Shown here in pieces: positions 1 through 8,320 of a stretch of DNA of 38,952 nt. The DNA is from Bradyrhizobium jicamae (GTDB lineage Bacteria > Pseudomonadota > Alphaproteobacteria > Rhizobiales > Xanthobacteraceae): the NCBI RefSeq assembly GCF_018130215.1, contig NZ_JAFCKQ010000064.1:1-38952 (forward strand). Reading direction: 5' to 3'. The notes below the pieces were generated by a model. It had not been told where the DNA came from. It made no database searches and saw nothing but the letters and a program-made list of their open reading frames with translations. Each line of letters begins with the position of its first letter. The first letter of the stretch is position 1. Made by a program: the position numbers and the translations under genes.

Positions 1-464
1 AAAGCACGGGGGTAGGACCACAGGTGTAACCGGGAACAACCCGGCTTTCCCTGCGCGATGGGTTACGGCTTATACGTGCTCGCCCCGGCGAGACTGGGCT
101 TTATTGTCACCGCTTTCGCAAAGATGCTTGCGCACGCTTCACGAGAGGACACCTGCCACCAGGGCGTCAGGCCTGCACGATTTCGCCGTCCGCCTCATGC
201 GCTCTCGTCAGTCACGCACGCAGCGTCCACCGCATCCCACCGCAACGTTCGTGACGATCGCGAGCGCCCCTCGAGCGGGTGAGACGAGTAACTCTATACA
301 TTGATTTCCCGTTACGATAAACCGAATTATTTTTGCTGCGGGGGCTTGCGCCGTCGGGCAAATCAGTGATTGGCGCCGGATCAAGGGGCAGCGGCCCTTG
401 CCTCAGTCGCCATCGCGAGCAAGAGTGCCGTCGCCGGGACTACCTTGGGCAGAGGCAACGGACC
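1..464. repeat. Non-coding, repeat-like stretch upstream of the AraC gene
   Basis: I see no convincing gene here. Short open frames exist on the plus strand (58-282 and 104-304), but they overlap each other in different frames, are rich in Arg, Pro, Ser and His, and have no clear ribosome-binding site. From memory, the stretch around 50-280 resembles a sequence that recurs beside many Bradyrhizobium genes and is often mis-annotated as a small hypothetical protein. That assignment rests on recall, not on a second copy in this window. Nothing resembling a tRNA was found. Confidence 0.4.
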
Positions 465-1364
465 ATGACGGGACTGAGCTCGGGCGGAAGCCGCCTCCTG
501 AATCCGGAGCAGCGCATGGCGATGGTGCCGGTGACGTGTGCGGCGCATTCGGGCGGCTTCGGCTGGCGCGGGATGCGTGTCGAGGACTACCCGGACCTGC
601 CGCCGAGCGACATCCGCTGCGCCGGCATGAATGCGCATCTGCTGGTCTATCACACCAGGGCGCTCGACGGCGAATTCCATCACGAATGCGCCGACCGTAC
701 CACGCGGACACGGCTGCGTAGCGGCGAGCTGAGCTTCATTCCGGCACGCGCCGACAATCGCTGGCTGTTCGGCGAAGGACGCCCCTGCGCGATCCATGTG
801 ATGATCGACGAGGAACTGTTCACGCGCAATGTCGCGCAGGACGGCTGCAATTCGCCGCGCGATCTGCGCGACGACTTTCAGTTCACCTCGCCCGAGCTGC
901 AGGCCCTGGTGCGGCTGTTCGCCCTCGAGCTCGCCAATGGCGGGCTCAACGGCCCGCTCTATGTCGAGGCGCTGGGAGCCGCGCTGTCGCACCGGATCAT
1001 GCGCGAGTTCGGCGCCCCACCGCCGGCGACAAACCAAGGCGGCCCCGCGCTCGACCGCGCGATCGAATTGATCCACCAGGAATATTACCGGGCGATCGGC
1101 CTCGACGAACTAGCCGGCCTGACCGGCCTGAGCCGCGCCCAGTTCATCCGGCGCTTCCGCGCCGCCTTCGGCAAGGCGCCGCACGCCTACCTGATCGACT
1201 ATCGCATCGCGATCGCGAGGCAAAGGCTGCGGATGCCGAAGCCGGTGAGCCTCGTCGACCTCGCGCTGGAGCTGGGATTCGCCGACCAGAGCCACTTCCA
1301 CCGGCACTTTCGCGCCCTGACCGGTGCATCGCCGGCGGCCTTCCGGCGCAGTCAGCTGACCTGA
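465..1364 (+). CDS. AraC-family transcriptional regulator
   Basis: The 299-aa protein ends in a typical AraC/XylS DNA-binding domain of two helix-turn-helix motifs (about residues 200-298). It contains the expected segments LDELAGLTGLSRAQFIRRFR and LVDLALELGFADQSHFHRHF. The N-terminal 180 residues resemble an AraC-type ligand-binding cupin region, but the effector cannot be told. The frame is open back to a TTG at 333. I chose the ATG at 465 because it gives the usual family length and follows a purine-rich stretch (AGAGGCAAC), while the extra upstream residues look like translated non-coding DNA. The next gene, an alpha/beta hydrolase 94 bp downstream on the same strand, is a plausible target, but no operator was recognised. 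Confidence 0.88.
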   Translation: MTGLSSGGSRLLNPEQRMAMVPVTCAAHSGGFGWRGMRVEDYPDLPPSDIRCAGMNAHLLVYHTRALDGEFHHECADRTTRTRLRSGELSFIPARADNRWLFGEGRPCAIHVMIDEELFTRNVAQDGCNSPRDLRDDFQFTSPELQALVRLFALELANGGLNGPLYVEALGAALSHRIMREFGAPPPATNQGGPALDRAIELIHQEYYRAIGLDELAGLTGLSRAQFIRRFRAAFGKAPHAYLIDYRIAIARQRLRMPKPVSLVDLALELGFADQSHFHRHFRALTGASPAAFRRSQLT

Positions 1365-1458
1365 TCCGAATGTTCAATCGGCCTGCGCCGAAGCTGCAAT
1401 ACCGGAGCTGGCCCGTGATGCTAACGCTCTCTCATCCATCCTTTGGAGAGAGGTCACC

Positions 1459-2247
1459 ATGCTCGACATCGCCGGCAACACGATCTTCCTGACCGACAGC
1501 GGCGGCGACCGCCCGGCGCTGCTGTTCGTCCACGGCATCATGATGAGCCACGCGGTCTGGCGGCATCAAGTCGCCGAGTTCTCCGGCGACTACCGCGTGG
1601 TGTGCGTGGACCTGCGCGGCTTCGGCCAATCGAGCGCAATGACACCGGACATCAGCTTCGAGGATCACGCCGCCGATCTCGCCCACATCATCGCAAAGCT
1701 CAGCTTGACCGATGTCACGCTGGTCGGCTGGTCGATGGGCGGCGCCATCGCCCAGGTGTTCGCCGCGACGTATCCGCGCACCCTCGTCCGCGTCGTGCTG
1801 GTCGACACCACGCCGCAATTGCTGGCGAGCGAGGCCTTCCCGCACGCCCTGCCGGCCGAGGCGGCGATGCAGCTCGGCCAGCTGCTAGGCAGCGATTTCG
1901 CGCAGGGGTGCGCCGCCTTCTCCGGCATGATCGCGCCCGAAGACGCCGAGGCGACGCGGCTCGTCACCGAAATCGCCACCGCCACTCAGCCCGCGATCGC
2001 GCTGGCAGCCTTTGGGAATTCAGGGCCGCGCAGCCTGATCGAGTTGCTGCCTGACATCAAGACACCCACCAGTGTGATCGCCGGCGCCGACGACAGGATT
2101 TGCCTGCCGGGTGCGAGCAGCTATCTCGCCGCGCATATCCCCGGCTGCACGCAGCCCGTGGCCTGGATCAAGGACGCCGGTCACGCGCCGTTCCTCACCC
2201 GTCCGACGGAGTTCAACGCCGCGCTGCGAGCGGCCTTGGCAGGGTGA
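1459..2247 (+). CDS. Alpha/beta hydrolase
   Basis: This 262-aa single-domain alpha/beta hydrolase has an oxyanion-side HG motif (FVHG, residues 23-26) and a nucleophile elbow GWSMGG with Ser92. An acid follows beta-strand 7 (GADD, Asp211/212), and the catalytic His242 lies in DAGHAPF. The fold suits a soluble esterase, lactonase or C-C hydrolase acting in the cytoplasm; no signal peptide is visible. The start is supported by GGAGAGAGG about 5 nt upstream. It follows the AraC regulator on the same strand and converges with the ABC importer operon. Substrate unknown. Family assignment is secure; function beyond hydrolase is not. Confidence 0.9.
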   Translation: MLDIAGNTIFLTDSGGDRPALLFVHGIMMSHAVWRHQVAEFSGDYRVVCVDLRGFGQSSAMTPDISFEDHAADLAHIIAKLSLTDVTLVGWSMGGAIAQVFAATYPRTLVRVVLVDTTPQLLASEAFPHALPAEAAMQLGQLLGSDFAQGCAAFSGMIAPEDAEATRLVTEIATATQPAIALAAFGNSGPRSLIELLPDIKTPTSVIAGADDRICLPGASSYLAAHIPGCTQPVAWIKDAGHAPFLTRPTEFNAALRAALAG

Positions 2248-2293
2248 GACCACCGTGTGGGGCGCAACCCGCTGCTGAACCGACGCTAGAGTT

Positions 2294-2319
2294 GGTGGGT
2301 TGTGCTTCGCTTACCCACC
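2294..2319. repeat. Palindromic repeat or terminator between convergent genes
   Basis: A 7-bp perfect inverted repeat (GGTGGGT at 2294-2300, ACCCACC at 2313-2319) encloses a loop that itself holds GC-TTC-GC. It lies between the convergent hydrolase and ABC ATPase genes, where it could end transcription from either side. It resembles a short GTGGGT...ACCCAC palindrome that I recall as common between Bradyrhizobium genes. There is no T-tract, so a terminator role is uncertain. Confidence 0.5.
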
Positions 2320-2337
2320 CTACGGTTCGAACTCCGC

Positions 2338-3876
2338 TCAGTGCACCGCCGCGTACAGGATCTTGTCCTGGGTGGCATCCGCGGCGTCGAACTCGGCGAC
2401 GATGCGGCCGGTGCGGGCGACCAGGATACGGTCGGAGACCGCGAGGATCTCCGGCAGATAGGACGAGATCACGACCACCGCCTTGCCCTCGTCGGCGAGC
2501 CGGCGGATCTCGGCATGGATGTGCGGGATGGTGCCGACATCGACGCCGCGCGTCGGCTCGTCGAAGATGATGATCGAGGGGTCCTGCACCAGCGTCTTGG
2601 CCAGCACAACCTTCTGCTGGTTGCCGCCGGACAGCTCGATGATGCGCGCTTTGCGCTGCAAGGCGCTGATCTTGAGGCGATCGACCCAGTAAGTCGCAAG
2701 CTTGCTGCGGCGGGCGCGCGACAGCAGGAAGCTCCAGCCCGCGCGCGTCGCCAGATTGCCGATATAGACGTTGTCGTCGACCACCATGGTCTCGAAGAAG
2801 CCGTTGGCCTTGCGGTCCTCGGTGATGTAGGCGATGCCGTCGTTGATCGCCTGCCGCGGCACCCGGTAGCGGATCGGCTTGCCGCGCAGCCGGATGGTGC
2901 CGCCATTGACGAGGTTGCGCTTCAGCGCGCCGTAGATCACCTTGGCGATCTCGGTGCGGCCGGAGCCGATCAGGCCGGCGATGCCGACCACCTCGCCGGC
3001 ATAGACCGAGAACGACATGTTCTTGACCGCCATGCCCATGGTGACGTTTTCGACCGTCAGCACCTTCTCGCGGCGCTGATGGGTCTTTTCCTTGCGGCCA
3101 TAGACTGCCTGCGCGACCTCGCGGCCGACCATGTGCTGCACCAGGGCGTCGCGGGTGAGCTGCTTGGCTGGCGCCGTGATCACGAGCTTGCCGTCGCGCA
3201 GCACCGTGATGCGATCGGCGATCTGCAACGACTCCTCGAGTGCGTGCGAGATATAGATGATCGAGACGCCGCGGGCACGCAGATCGCGCACCAGATGAAA
3301 GAAGTGGACGATCTCTTCCGGCGTCAGCGACGCGGTCGGCTCGTCGAAGATGATGATGCGCGCCTTGTTGTAGATCGCGCGCGCGATTTCCACCATCTGC
3401 TTCTTGGCGGTGCCGAGCAGGCCGACGGGCGTGGCCGGATCGACATGGAAGTTGAGCGACTGCAGCAGCTGCTGGGCCTGGATGTTGAGGGTGCGGAAGC
3501 GCGTCAGCAGCTTCTCATTGCCGAGCTCGATGTTCTGCGCCGCGGTCATGGTCGGCACCAGGCTGGTCTCCTGATAGACCATGCAGATGCCGGCGCGCAG
3601 CGCCTCGCGCGGCTGCTCGAAATTGGCCGCCTTGCCGTCGAGCAGATAATCCCCGGAGGTGAGATTGATCGCGCCGGCGATCGCCTTGCACAGCGTCGAC
3701 TTGCCGGCGCCGTTCTCGCCGACCAGCGCATGGACCTCGCCGGGATAGAGGTCGAAATTGACGCCCTCGATGGCGTGGACGCCACCATAGATCTTCGAGC
3801 CGTTCGCGATCCGCAGCACCGGCTCGCGGGTTGCGGCCGCGGCGCTGGACGCCGCCTGCATCACGCCATCATTCAT
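2338..3876 (-). CDS. Sugar-type ABC importer, duplicated ATP-binding subunit
   Basis: This 512-aa protein has the RbsA/XylG architecture of two fused nucleotide-binding domains that power a ribose-type (CUT2) importer at the inner membrane. Domain 1 has Walker A GENGAGKST (residues 53-61) and Walker B IIFDEPT. Domain 2 has a weak P-loop (GLIGSGRTE), the ABC signature LSGGNQQKVVLAKT and a second IIFDEPT. The degenerate sites are normal for this family. The start is the ATG at 3876, which overlaps the stop of the upstream beta-propeller gene in an ATGA; a longer frame to 3951 exists but lacks family similarity. It is the last gene of the five-gene minus-strand operon. The substrate is unknown. 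Confidence 0.93.
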   Translation of the reverse strand: MNDGVMQAASSAAAATREPVLRIANGSKIYGGVHAIEGVNFDLYPGEVHALVGENGAGKSTLCKAIAGAINLTSGDYLLDGKAANFEQPREALRAGICMVYQETSLVPTMTAAQNIELGNEKLLTRFRTLNIQAQQLLQSLNFHVDPATPVGLLGTAKKQMVEIARAIYNKARIIIFDEPTASLTPEEIVHFFHLVRDLRARGVSIIYISHALEESLQIADRITVLRDGKLVITAPAKQLTRDALVQHMVGREVAQAVYGRKEKTHQRREKVLTVENVTMGMAVKNMSFSVYAGEVVGIAGLIGSGRTEIAKVIYGALKRNLVNGGTIRLRGKPIRYRVPRQAINDGIAYITEDRKANGFFETMVVDDNVYIGNLATRAGWSFLLSRARRSKLATYWVDRLKISALQRKARIIELSGGNQQKVVLAKTLVQDPSIIIFDEPTRGVDVGTIPHIHAEIRRLADEGKAVVVISSYLPEILAVSDRILVARTGRIVAEFDAADATQDKILYAAVH

Positions 3877-4994
3877 CTGATGTCTCCGGTAAAGAGCAGC
3901 AGTCGCCCGGCGCCGCGCGCGGCGATCACGATGCCGCGCCCGGTCGCGCACGCCGCAGTGATGCCGTGGAAACGTCCGCCGGCGCGGCTATGCAGGCTGT
4001 CGGTCGCCTCGCCCTCTGCATCGAGATGCACCAGAAGGCCGTAGGAGCGCGGCGGCGCCCACGGCTTCTGGATGCCGAGCGCCTTGACGCCGCCGATCTG
4101 CATCGGCTCCAGACAATCGCTGCCACCGACAAGGGCCGGCGCCACCCAGTAGTCCGGCGGCATCGTCGCCATCATCTCCTCGCGGAAATCGTCTTCCTTG
4201 AGCACGAACTCGATCAGGTGGGTGCGGCGCGCGAACAGGCCGAGCAGCAGGCCGCCATGGCCGTCCGGATGCAGCCGTGCCGGGTAACCGGGCATGTTGC
4301 CGGCGACGATCTCGCGGGCGCCGAGCCCGCTGCCGCCAAGCGCGAAGCTGCTCAACCGATGCGCCCAGCTCTCGGTCAACCACAGGCTGTTGCCGTCGGC
4401 GGAGACGGCTGCGCCATATGGATATGGCAGCCCGCGCAGCAGCACCCTCGGATTGTCGAGATCCGCGCCGAACGCGATCAGGCGGCCGTTCGACCGCTTC
4501 TCCATCAGATCATGCCGCCACTCGGACGGGCGGCGGCCGACGCTGCCTTCGACTGCGTAGATGCGGCCATCCGGCGCCGCGGTCACCGACAGCAGGCCCG
4601 CGAGCGCGCTGCCGTCGGCAGCCTCGCACCAGCGCGGCACGGGCTTTGCCGGATCGATCGCCGCAAGGCCCCTGCCCGCGACACAGACCAGCAGCCGTCC
4701 ATCCGGATGCAGCGCGAGCCCGCCGGCGTCATCCTCGAATTCGATGATCTTCGTCCGGGTCGCGAAACCGTCGCCGCCGAGCTTCCAGATGCTCCGGCCA
4801 GCCGAGACGTAGACAACGCCATTGCCATCGGCGACGACGTCGTCGACGCCGGGAAGAGCCTCACCGATCGGCGTTGCGGTGTCGAGCCGGTCGTTCGGGC
4901 TCAGCGCGCCGTCGAGCGGCGGGATCGCGTTCTGGCCGCCGTCGCGATCGACGACGCTCCTGATATCACGCAGCAGATGATCGAACATTCCCAC
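3873..4994 (-). CDS. SMP-30/strictosidine-synthase-like beta-propeller protein
   Basis: The 373-aa protein looks like a six-bladed propeller of the SMP-30/gluconolactonase/strictosidine-synthase group. It has repeated blade motifs such as GGLALHPDGRLLVCV, GAAVSADGNSLWLTES and ARLHPDGHGGLLLGL. Family members are lactonases or related hydrolases, often calcium- or zinc-dependent. No signal peptide or membrane segment is visible. The start is a GTG at 4994, only 4 nt after the upstream stop, with AGAGG 7 nt ahead; an in-frame ATG lies at 4988. It sits between the permease-propeller fusion and the ATPase, so a job tied to the imported compound is likely. Lactonase activity is inference. Confidence 0.8.
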   Translation of the reverse strand: MGMFDHLLRDIRSVVDRDGGQNAIPPLDGALSPNDRLDTATPIGEALPGVDDVVADGNGVVYVSAGRSIWKLGGDGFATRTKIIEFEDDAGGLALHPDGRLLVCVAGRGLAAIDPAKPVPRWCEAADGSALAGLLSVTAAPDGRIYAVEGSVGRRPSEWRHDLMEKRSNGRLIAFGADLDNPRVLLRGLPYPYGAAVSADGNSLWLTESWAHRLSSFALGGSGLGAREIVAGNMPGYPARLHPDGHGGLLLGLFARRTHLIEFVLKEDDFREEMMATMPPDYWVAPALVGGSDCLEPMQIGGVKALGIQKPWAPPRSYGLLVHLDAEGEATDSLHSRAGGRFHGITAACATGRGIVIAARGAGRLLLFTGDIR

Positions 4995-4998
4995 GGCG

Positions 4999-7137
4999 CT
5001 ACCTCTTCACCCCGCTCTTCGCGCCCCAATAGGCGTCATATCCGCTCCAGTCCTCGTCGACGCCGTCGAGCTTGATGCGACCGATCCGGTTGTTCTCGAG
5101 GCCGCCGAGATAGAGATAGCCCTTGTGCTCGCGCATCGAGGTCAGCACCGAATGCGATGTTCCGGTCGGATCCCACCACGACTCCAGCGCCTCGCCCTGC
5201 TCGTTGAACTTCAGCACGCAGCCGTGATTGAGCCCCGGCGCCAGCCACTCGTCGGCCGGCACCTGCTTGACCATGCGCAGGCGAAAGCCGGGCTTGCGCA
5301 CCGACAGGTCGAATGTCGGCGTGCGGATGCCGACCAGCGCCAGCCAGTAGGTGCCGTCGGAAGCGCGGTTGATGTTGTCGGGATTGCCAGGCAATTCGTC
5401 GATCAGGACCTCGGTGCGCCCCTTCTTCGGTCCCTCGATCCAGTAGCGGAAGATCTTGCACAGCGAGGTCGACGCGATCAGCACCGATTGGCCGTCATGC
5501 GAGACGCAGACGCCGTTCGGGAAATAGAAGTGATTGATGACGGTTCGCGTTGTCTTCGTCTTCGGGTCGTAGCAGACCAGCCGGCCGTTCGGCCGCGCCT
5601 CGAGGATGTCGAGCGTGTTGGTCGTCATCTCGTAGCGGGTGGTGCAGTCGCTGAAATAGATCTTGCCGTCGGGCGCGATGTCGAGGTCGTCGGCCATGCG
5701 AAGGCGGGAATCGTCGTTCAGCTTGTACCAGGTGCGATTGGTCTCGTCGGTGACCTTGAACACGTTGCCGTCGGGCGCGATGCCGTAGACGCCCATGCCG
5801 GCCACCGCGACGATCAGATTCTCGTCACGATCGAACTGCATGCCGAGCGGCCGGCCACCGATATGGGCGAACACCTCGCGGGTCTCGAAATTGGGCCCCG
5901 AGAAGCGGATCACATTGCCGTCGCGGGTCGAGCCGTAGACGCGGCCCTGGCGGTCGACGATGACGTCTTCCGGTCCCTCGACCTGGTCGAGGCCGATCGC
6001 CTGCGCGCTGATCAACCGGTCGTTCTGGGCGTAGGCCGACGCGGAGCCGCGCTGCACCGAGGGTGACGGCGCCAGCGCCACATAGGCCGGGTTGACGTAG
6101 ATCTTCTGGATCGCCTTGCCGCGGTTCTTCGACCATTTGACGTCGATGCCGACCGCCGCGAGCAGGATGATGCCGGTCACGGCCGAGGTGACGTAGCCGG
6201 GGATACCCATGCGCACGAGGCCGTTGATCAGGAGGAAGATGATCAGCGCGCCGATCATCGCCCGCCACACCGTGCCCTTGCCGCCGGCGAGCGAGACGCC
6301 GCCGAGCACCACCGCGGTGAGCGCCTGGAATTCCCAGCCGACGCCGGTGGTGGAATCCGTCGAGGCCTGACGTGCGGCGTAGAAAATGCCGCTCGCCGCG
6401 CACAGCGTGCCCGACAGCACATAGGTCATGAACAGCATCAGGCGCACCTGGATGCCGGCATGACGCGCCGCCTTGCGGCTGGCGCCGATCGCGGTGAGAT
6501 GCCAGCCATAGCGCGAGCGCGACAGGAAGACGTGGCAGACCAGCAGCACGACGAACAGGGTCGCCGCATTGATCGGGATGCCGAGCACGCTGCCGCCGCC
6601 GATGAAGTCCCAGGCGTCGCTGTCGACCGAATTGGTGGCGAACACCTGGGCATAGCTGGTGTTGAGCAGATTGACCGAGGCGCGCAGGATGATCAGCGTC
6701 ACCAGCGTGGTGAGGAACGGCCGCGTCTTCAGGAAACCGATCAGGAAGCCGTTGATGCTGCCGAGCACCGCGCCGACCGCGAGCGTGGCCGTGACAACAA
6801 GTCCGACCGGCCATTCGCGGACCAGCAGGAAATACAGCGCGGCGAAATTGCACAGCGCGAAGATCGCGCCGACGGAAAGGTCAATGCCGCCGGTGACGAG
6901 GCAGAAGCCCATCGCCAGCGCGACGAAGCCGAACTCGGCGAACAGCCGCAGCAGCGATACGGAGTTCTGCACCGAGGCATAGTCGGGGATGGTGAGCGCG
7001 AAATAAGTCCACAGGCCGATCATCACCGTGAAGGGGACGACCGGCTCGAACCATTGCTTGAGCAGAAGCTCCGACAGCAGGAGCCGCGGTGAGAACCGCC
7101 GCACCGAAGCGGCAAAGGAATCGACTGCCATCGACAT
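4999..7137 (-). CDS. ABC permease fused to a strictosidine-synthase-like propeller
   Basis: This 712-aa protein has two parts. Residues 1 to about 340 form an RbsC-like permease with several hydrophobic helices, the GGIDLSVG motif near residue 83 and the family motif LGGVSLAGGKGTVWRAM. Residues from about 375 to 712 form a six-bladed propeller resembling strictosidine synthase/APMAP, seen in FPNGVCVSHDGQSVLIAS, FRYWIEGPKKGRTEVL and DELPGNPDNINRASDGTYW. A stand-alone RbsC permease is about 320-340 aa, so the second half is extra. RbsC termini are cytoplasmic, so the propeller should face the cytoplasm. The sequence is continuous with no frameshift, so this is a true fusion. The ATG at 7137 has only a weak GAGAG site. 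Function of the fusion is inference. Confidence 0.88.
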   Translation of the reverse strand: MSMAVDSFAASVRRFSPRLLLSELLLKQWFEPVVPFTVMIGLWTYFALTIPDYASVQNSVSLLRLFAEFGFVALAMGFCLVTGGIDLSVGAIFALCNFAALYFLLVREWPVGLVVTATLAVGAVLGSINGFLIGFLKTRPFLTTLVTLIILRASVNLLNTSYAQVFATNSVDSDAWDFIGGGSVLGIPINAATLFVVLLVCHVFLSRSRYGWHLTAIGASRKAARHAGIQVRLMLFMTYVLSGTLCAASGIFYAARQASTDSTTGVGWEFQALTAVVLGGVSLAGGKGTVWRAMIGALIIFLLINGLVRMGIPGYVTSAVTGIILLAAVGIDVKWSKNRGKAIQKIYVNPAYVALAPSPSVQRGSASAYAQNDRLISAQAIGLDQVEGPEDVIVDRQGRVYGSTRDGNVIRFSGPNFETREVFAHIGGRPLGMQFDRDENLIVAVAGMGVYGIAPDGNVFKVTDETNRTWYKLNDDSRLRMADDLDIAPDGKIYFSDCTTRYEMTTNTLDILEARPNGRLVCYDPKTKTTRTVINHFYFPNGVCVSHDGQSVLIASTSLCKIFRYWIEGPKKGRTEVLIDELPGNPDNINRASDGTYWLALVGIRTPTFDLSVRKPGFRLRMVKQVPADEWLAPGLNHGCVLKFNEQGEALESWWDPTGTSHSVLTSMREHKGYLYLGGLENNRIGRIKLDGVDEDWSGYDAYWGAKSGVKR

Positions 7138-7159
7138 CGCCAGGCACTCTCATTGATTG

Positions 7160-7182
7160 AGCATGACCTCCCGGATCATGCT
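7160..7182 (-). other. Intercistronic hairpin 2 after the binding-protein gene
   Basis: A 7-bp perfect inverted repeat (AGCATGA at 7160-7166, TCATGCT at 7176-7182) has a 9-nt loop. It lies in the 98-nt gap between the solute-binding-protein gene and the permease fusion, beside a stronger hairpin. There is no T-tract, so it looks more like an mRNA-processing or stabilising structure than a terminator. Confidence 0.45.
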
Positions 7183-7190
7183 GTTGATAG

Positions 7191-7223
7191 GGCCGGCGCG
7201 GAAGCCGCACTCCCGCGCCGGCC
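7191..7223 (-). other. Intercistronic GC hairpin 1 after the binding-protein gene
   Basis: An 11-bp perfect inverted repeat (GGCCGGCGCGG at 7191-7201, CCGCGCCGGCC at 7213-7223) with an 11-nt loop starts 12 nt past the binding-protein stop codon. In many importer operons, a hairpin at this place protects the 3' end of the binding-protein message so that it outnumbers the permease message. That role is inferred here. No U-run follows, so full termination is unlikely. Confidence 0.55.
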
Positions 7224-7235
7224 GTCGCGCTCTTG

Positions 7236-8258
7236 TTAGTTTTTCTTGGGTAGCGCGAAGCAGTTGGCGCCCGACGCGTTGCTCTTGTCGAGCCAGATCG
7301 GCCGCGTGTAATATTCGAGGTTGCGGGTACCCGGCTTGTCATTGTCCATCAGCAGCGTCTCCGCCGCGAACATCAGGTCGTGGCCCTGCTCGGTCGCCTT
7401 GTAGCTCAGGAACTTGGCGAAATTGCCGGAATTGACCTGGTCGCAATCGAGCTGCGAGCCCTCGCCGGATGCATATACCTTGACGTCGTCGATCTTGCCG
7501 GCGTTGCGGATCGCCTGGGCTGCGCCCGACTCCATGATGCCCCAGAAGCCGATCGAGGCGCACAGATCGGGATGCTGCTGGATCACGGTCGCGGTGATGT
7601 TGAGCGCGGTGTTGGCGTCCCAGTTGGCGGCCTGGTTGGAGACCACCTTGATGTTGGTGTCCTTGTTCAGGACCTCCATGATGCCGCCGACCTGATCGAC
7701 GCTGGCGGCTGCGGTCAATTCGCCCTGCACGATCTGGACCTTGCCCGACTTGCCGGAGCCGGTGCCGCAGGCCTTCACGACCTCGGTCGCGAGGATCTTG
7801 CCGATCTCGTGCCAGTCGGCGCCGACGAAGGCACTCGACTTGTAGTTCGAGGACATGTTGATCTGGATCACATGCGTGCCCTGGCTCTCGGCGCGCTTCA
7901 GATCCTTCATCAGGAGCGTGACGCTCGGGTTCTGCACGATCAGGACGTCGGGCTTCTGGTCGACCAGCGCGGTGAGCGCCTGCTGCATCGCCGAGGGATT
8001 GTTGTTGGGGTCGCGCACGATGTACTTCATGCCGCGCCACTCGGCCTCCTCCTGGACCACGCGGCCCCATTCGTCCGACAGCGGCACGCCGAGCGCGATC
8101 GGCAGATAGGCGATCGTCTTGCCCTGCAGCGCCTTGTCGTAGGATGTGCGCAGCTCGCGCGCGGTCTTGGTGCCTTCCTCCTGCGCCGATGCCACGAAGG
8201 GCATCGCCGCCAGCGTCGCCCCGGCAAGCAGGATCGTCCACAGTCTGGTCGTCTTCAT
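7236..8258 (-). CDS. Ribose-type periplasmic substrate-binding protein
   Basis: This 340-aa protein is a type-1 periplasmic binding protein of the RbsB group, which delivers a sugar or similar small ligand to the permeases. It starts with a Sec signal peptide (LWTILLAGATLAAMPFVASA, cleavage likely after ASA near residue 25). Typical family segments follow, such as TIAYLPIALGVPLSDEWG and a region around NPSAMQQALTALVDQKPDVL. I chose the ATG at 8258 because GGAGGAG lies just upstream; the GTG at 8270 lies inside that site. It is the second gene of the operon, after the first permease, and is followed by two hairpins. The ligand cannot be read from sequence. Confidence 0.92.
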   Translation of the reverse strand: MKTTRLWTILLAGATLAAMPFVASAQEEGTKTARELRTSYDKALQGKTIAYLPIALGVPLSDEWGRVVQEEAEWRGMKYIVRDPNNNPSAMQQALTALVDQKPDVLIVQNPSVTLLMKDLKRAESQGTHVIQINMSSNYKSSAFVGADWHEIGKILATEVVKACGTGSGKSGKVQIVQGELTAAASVDQVGGIMEVLNKDTNIKVVSNQAANWDANTALNITATVIQQHPDLCASIGFWGIMESGAAQAIRNAGKIDDVKVYASGEGSQLDCDQVNSGNFAKFLSYKATEQGHDLMFAAETLLMDNDKPGTRNLEYYTRPIWLDKSNASGANCFALPKKN

Positions 8259-8320
8259 CGTCTCCTCCACACAGATATTCTTGTTCTGATTGACTTGATT
8301 TGATCGTATCGGCGCGCCGC

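Noticed and set aside
2338..3876. Degenerate P-loop in the second ATPase domain of the importer
   Set aside because: Normal for RbsA/XylG-type duplicated ATPases.
2302..4044. Long plus-strand frames opposite the ABC ATPase and other minus-strand genes
   Set aside because: These are antisense shadows typical of G+C-rich DNA; the opposite frames encode complete known families with correct motifs.
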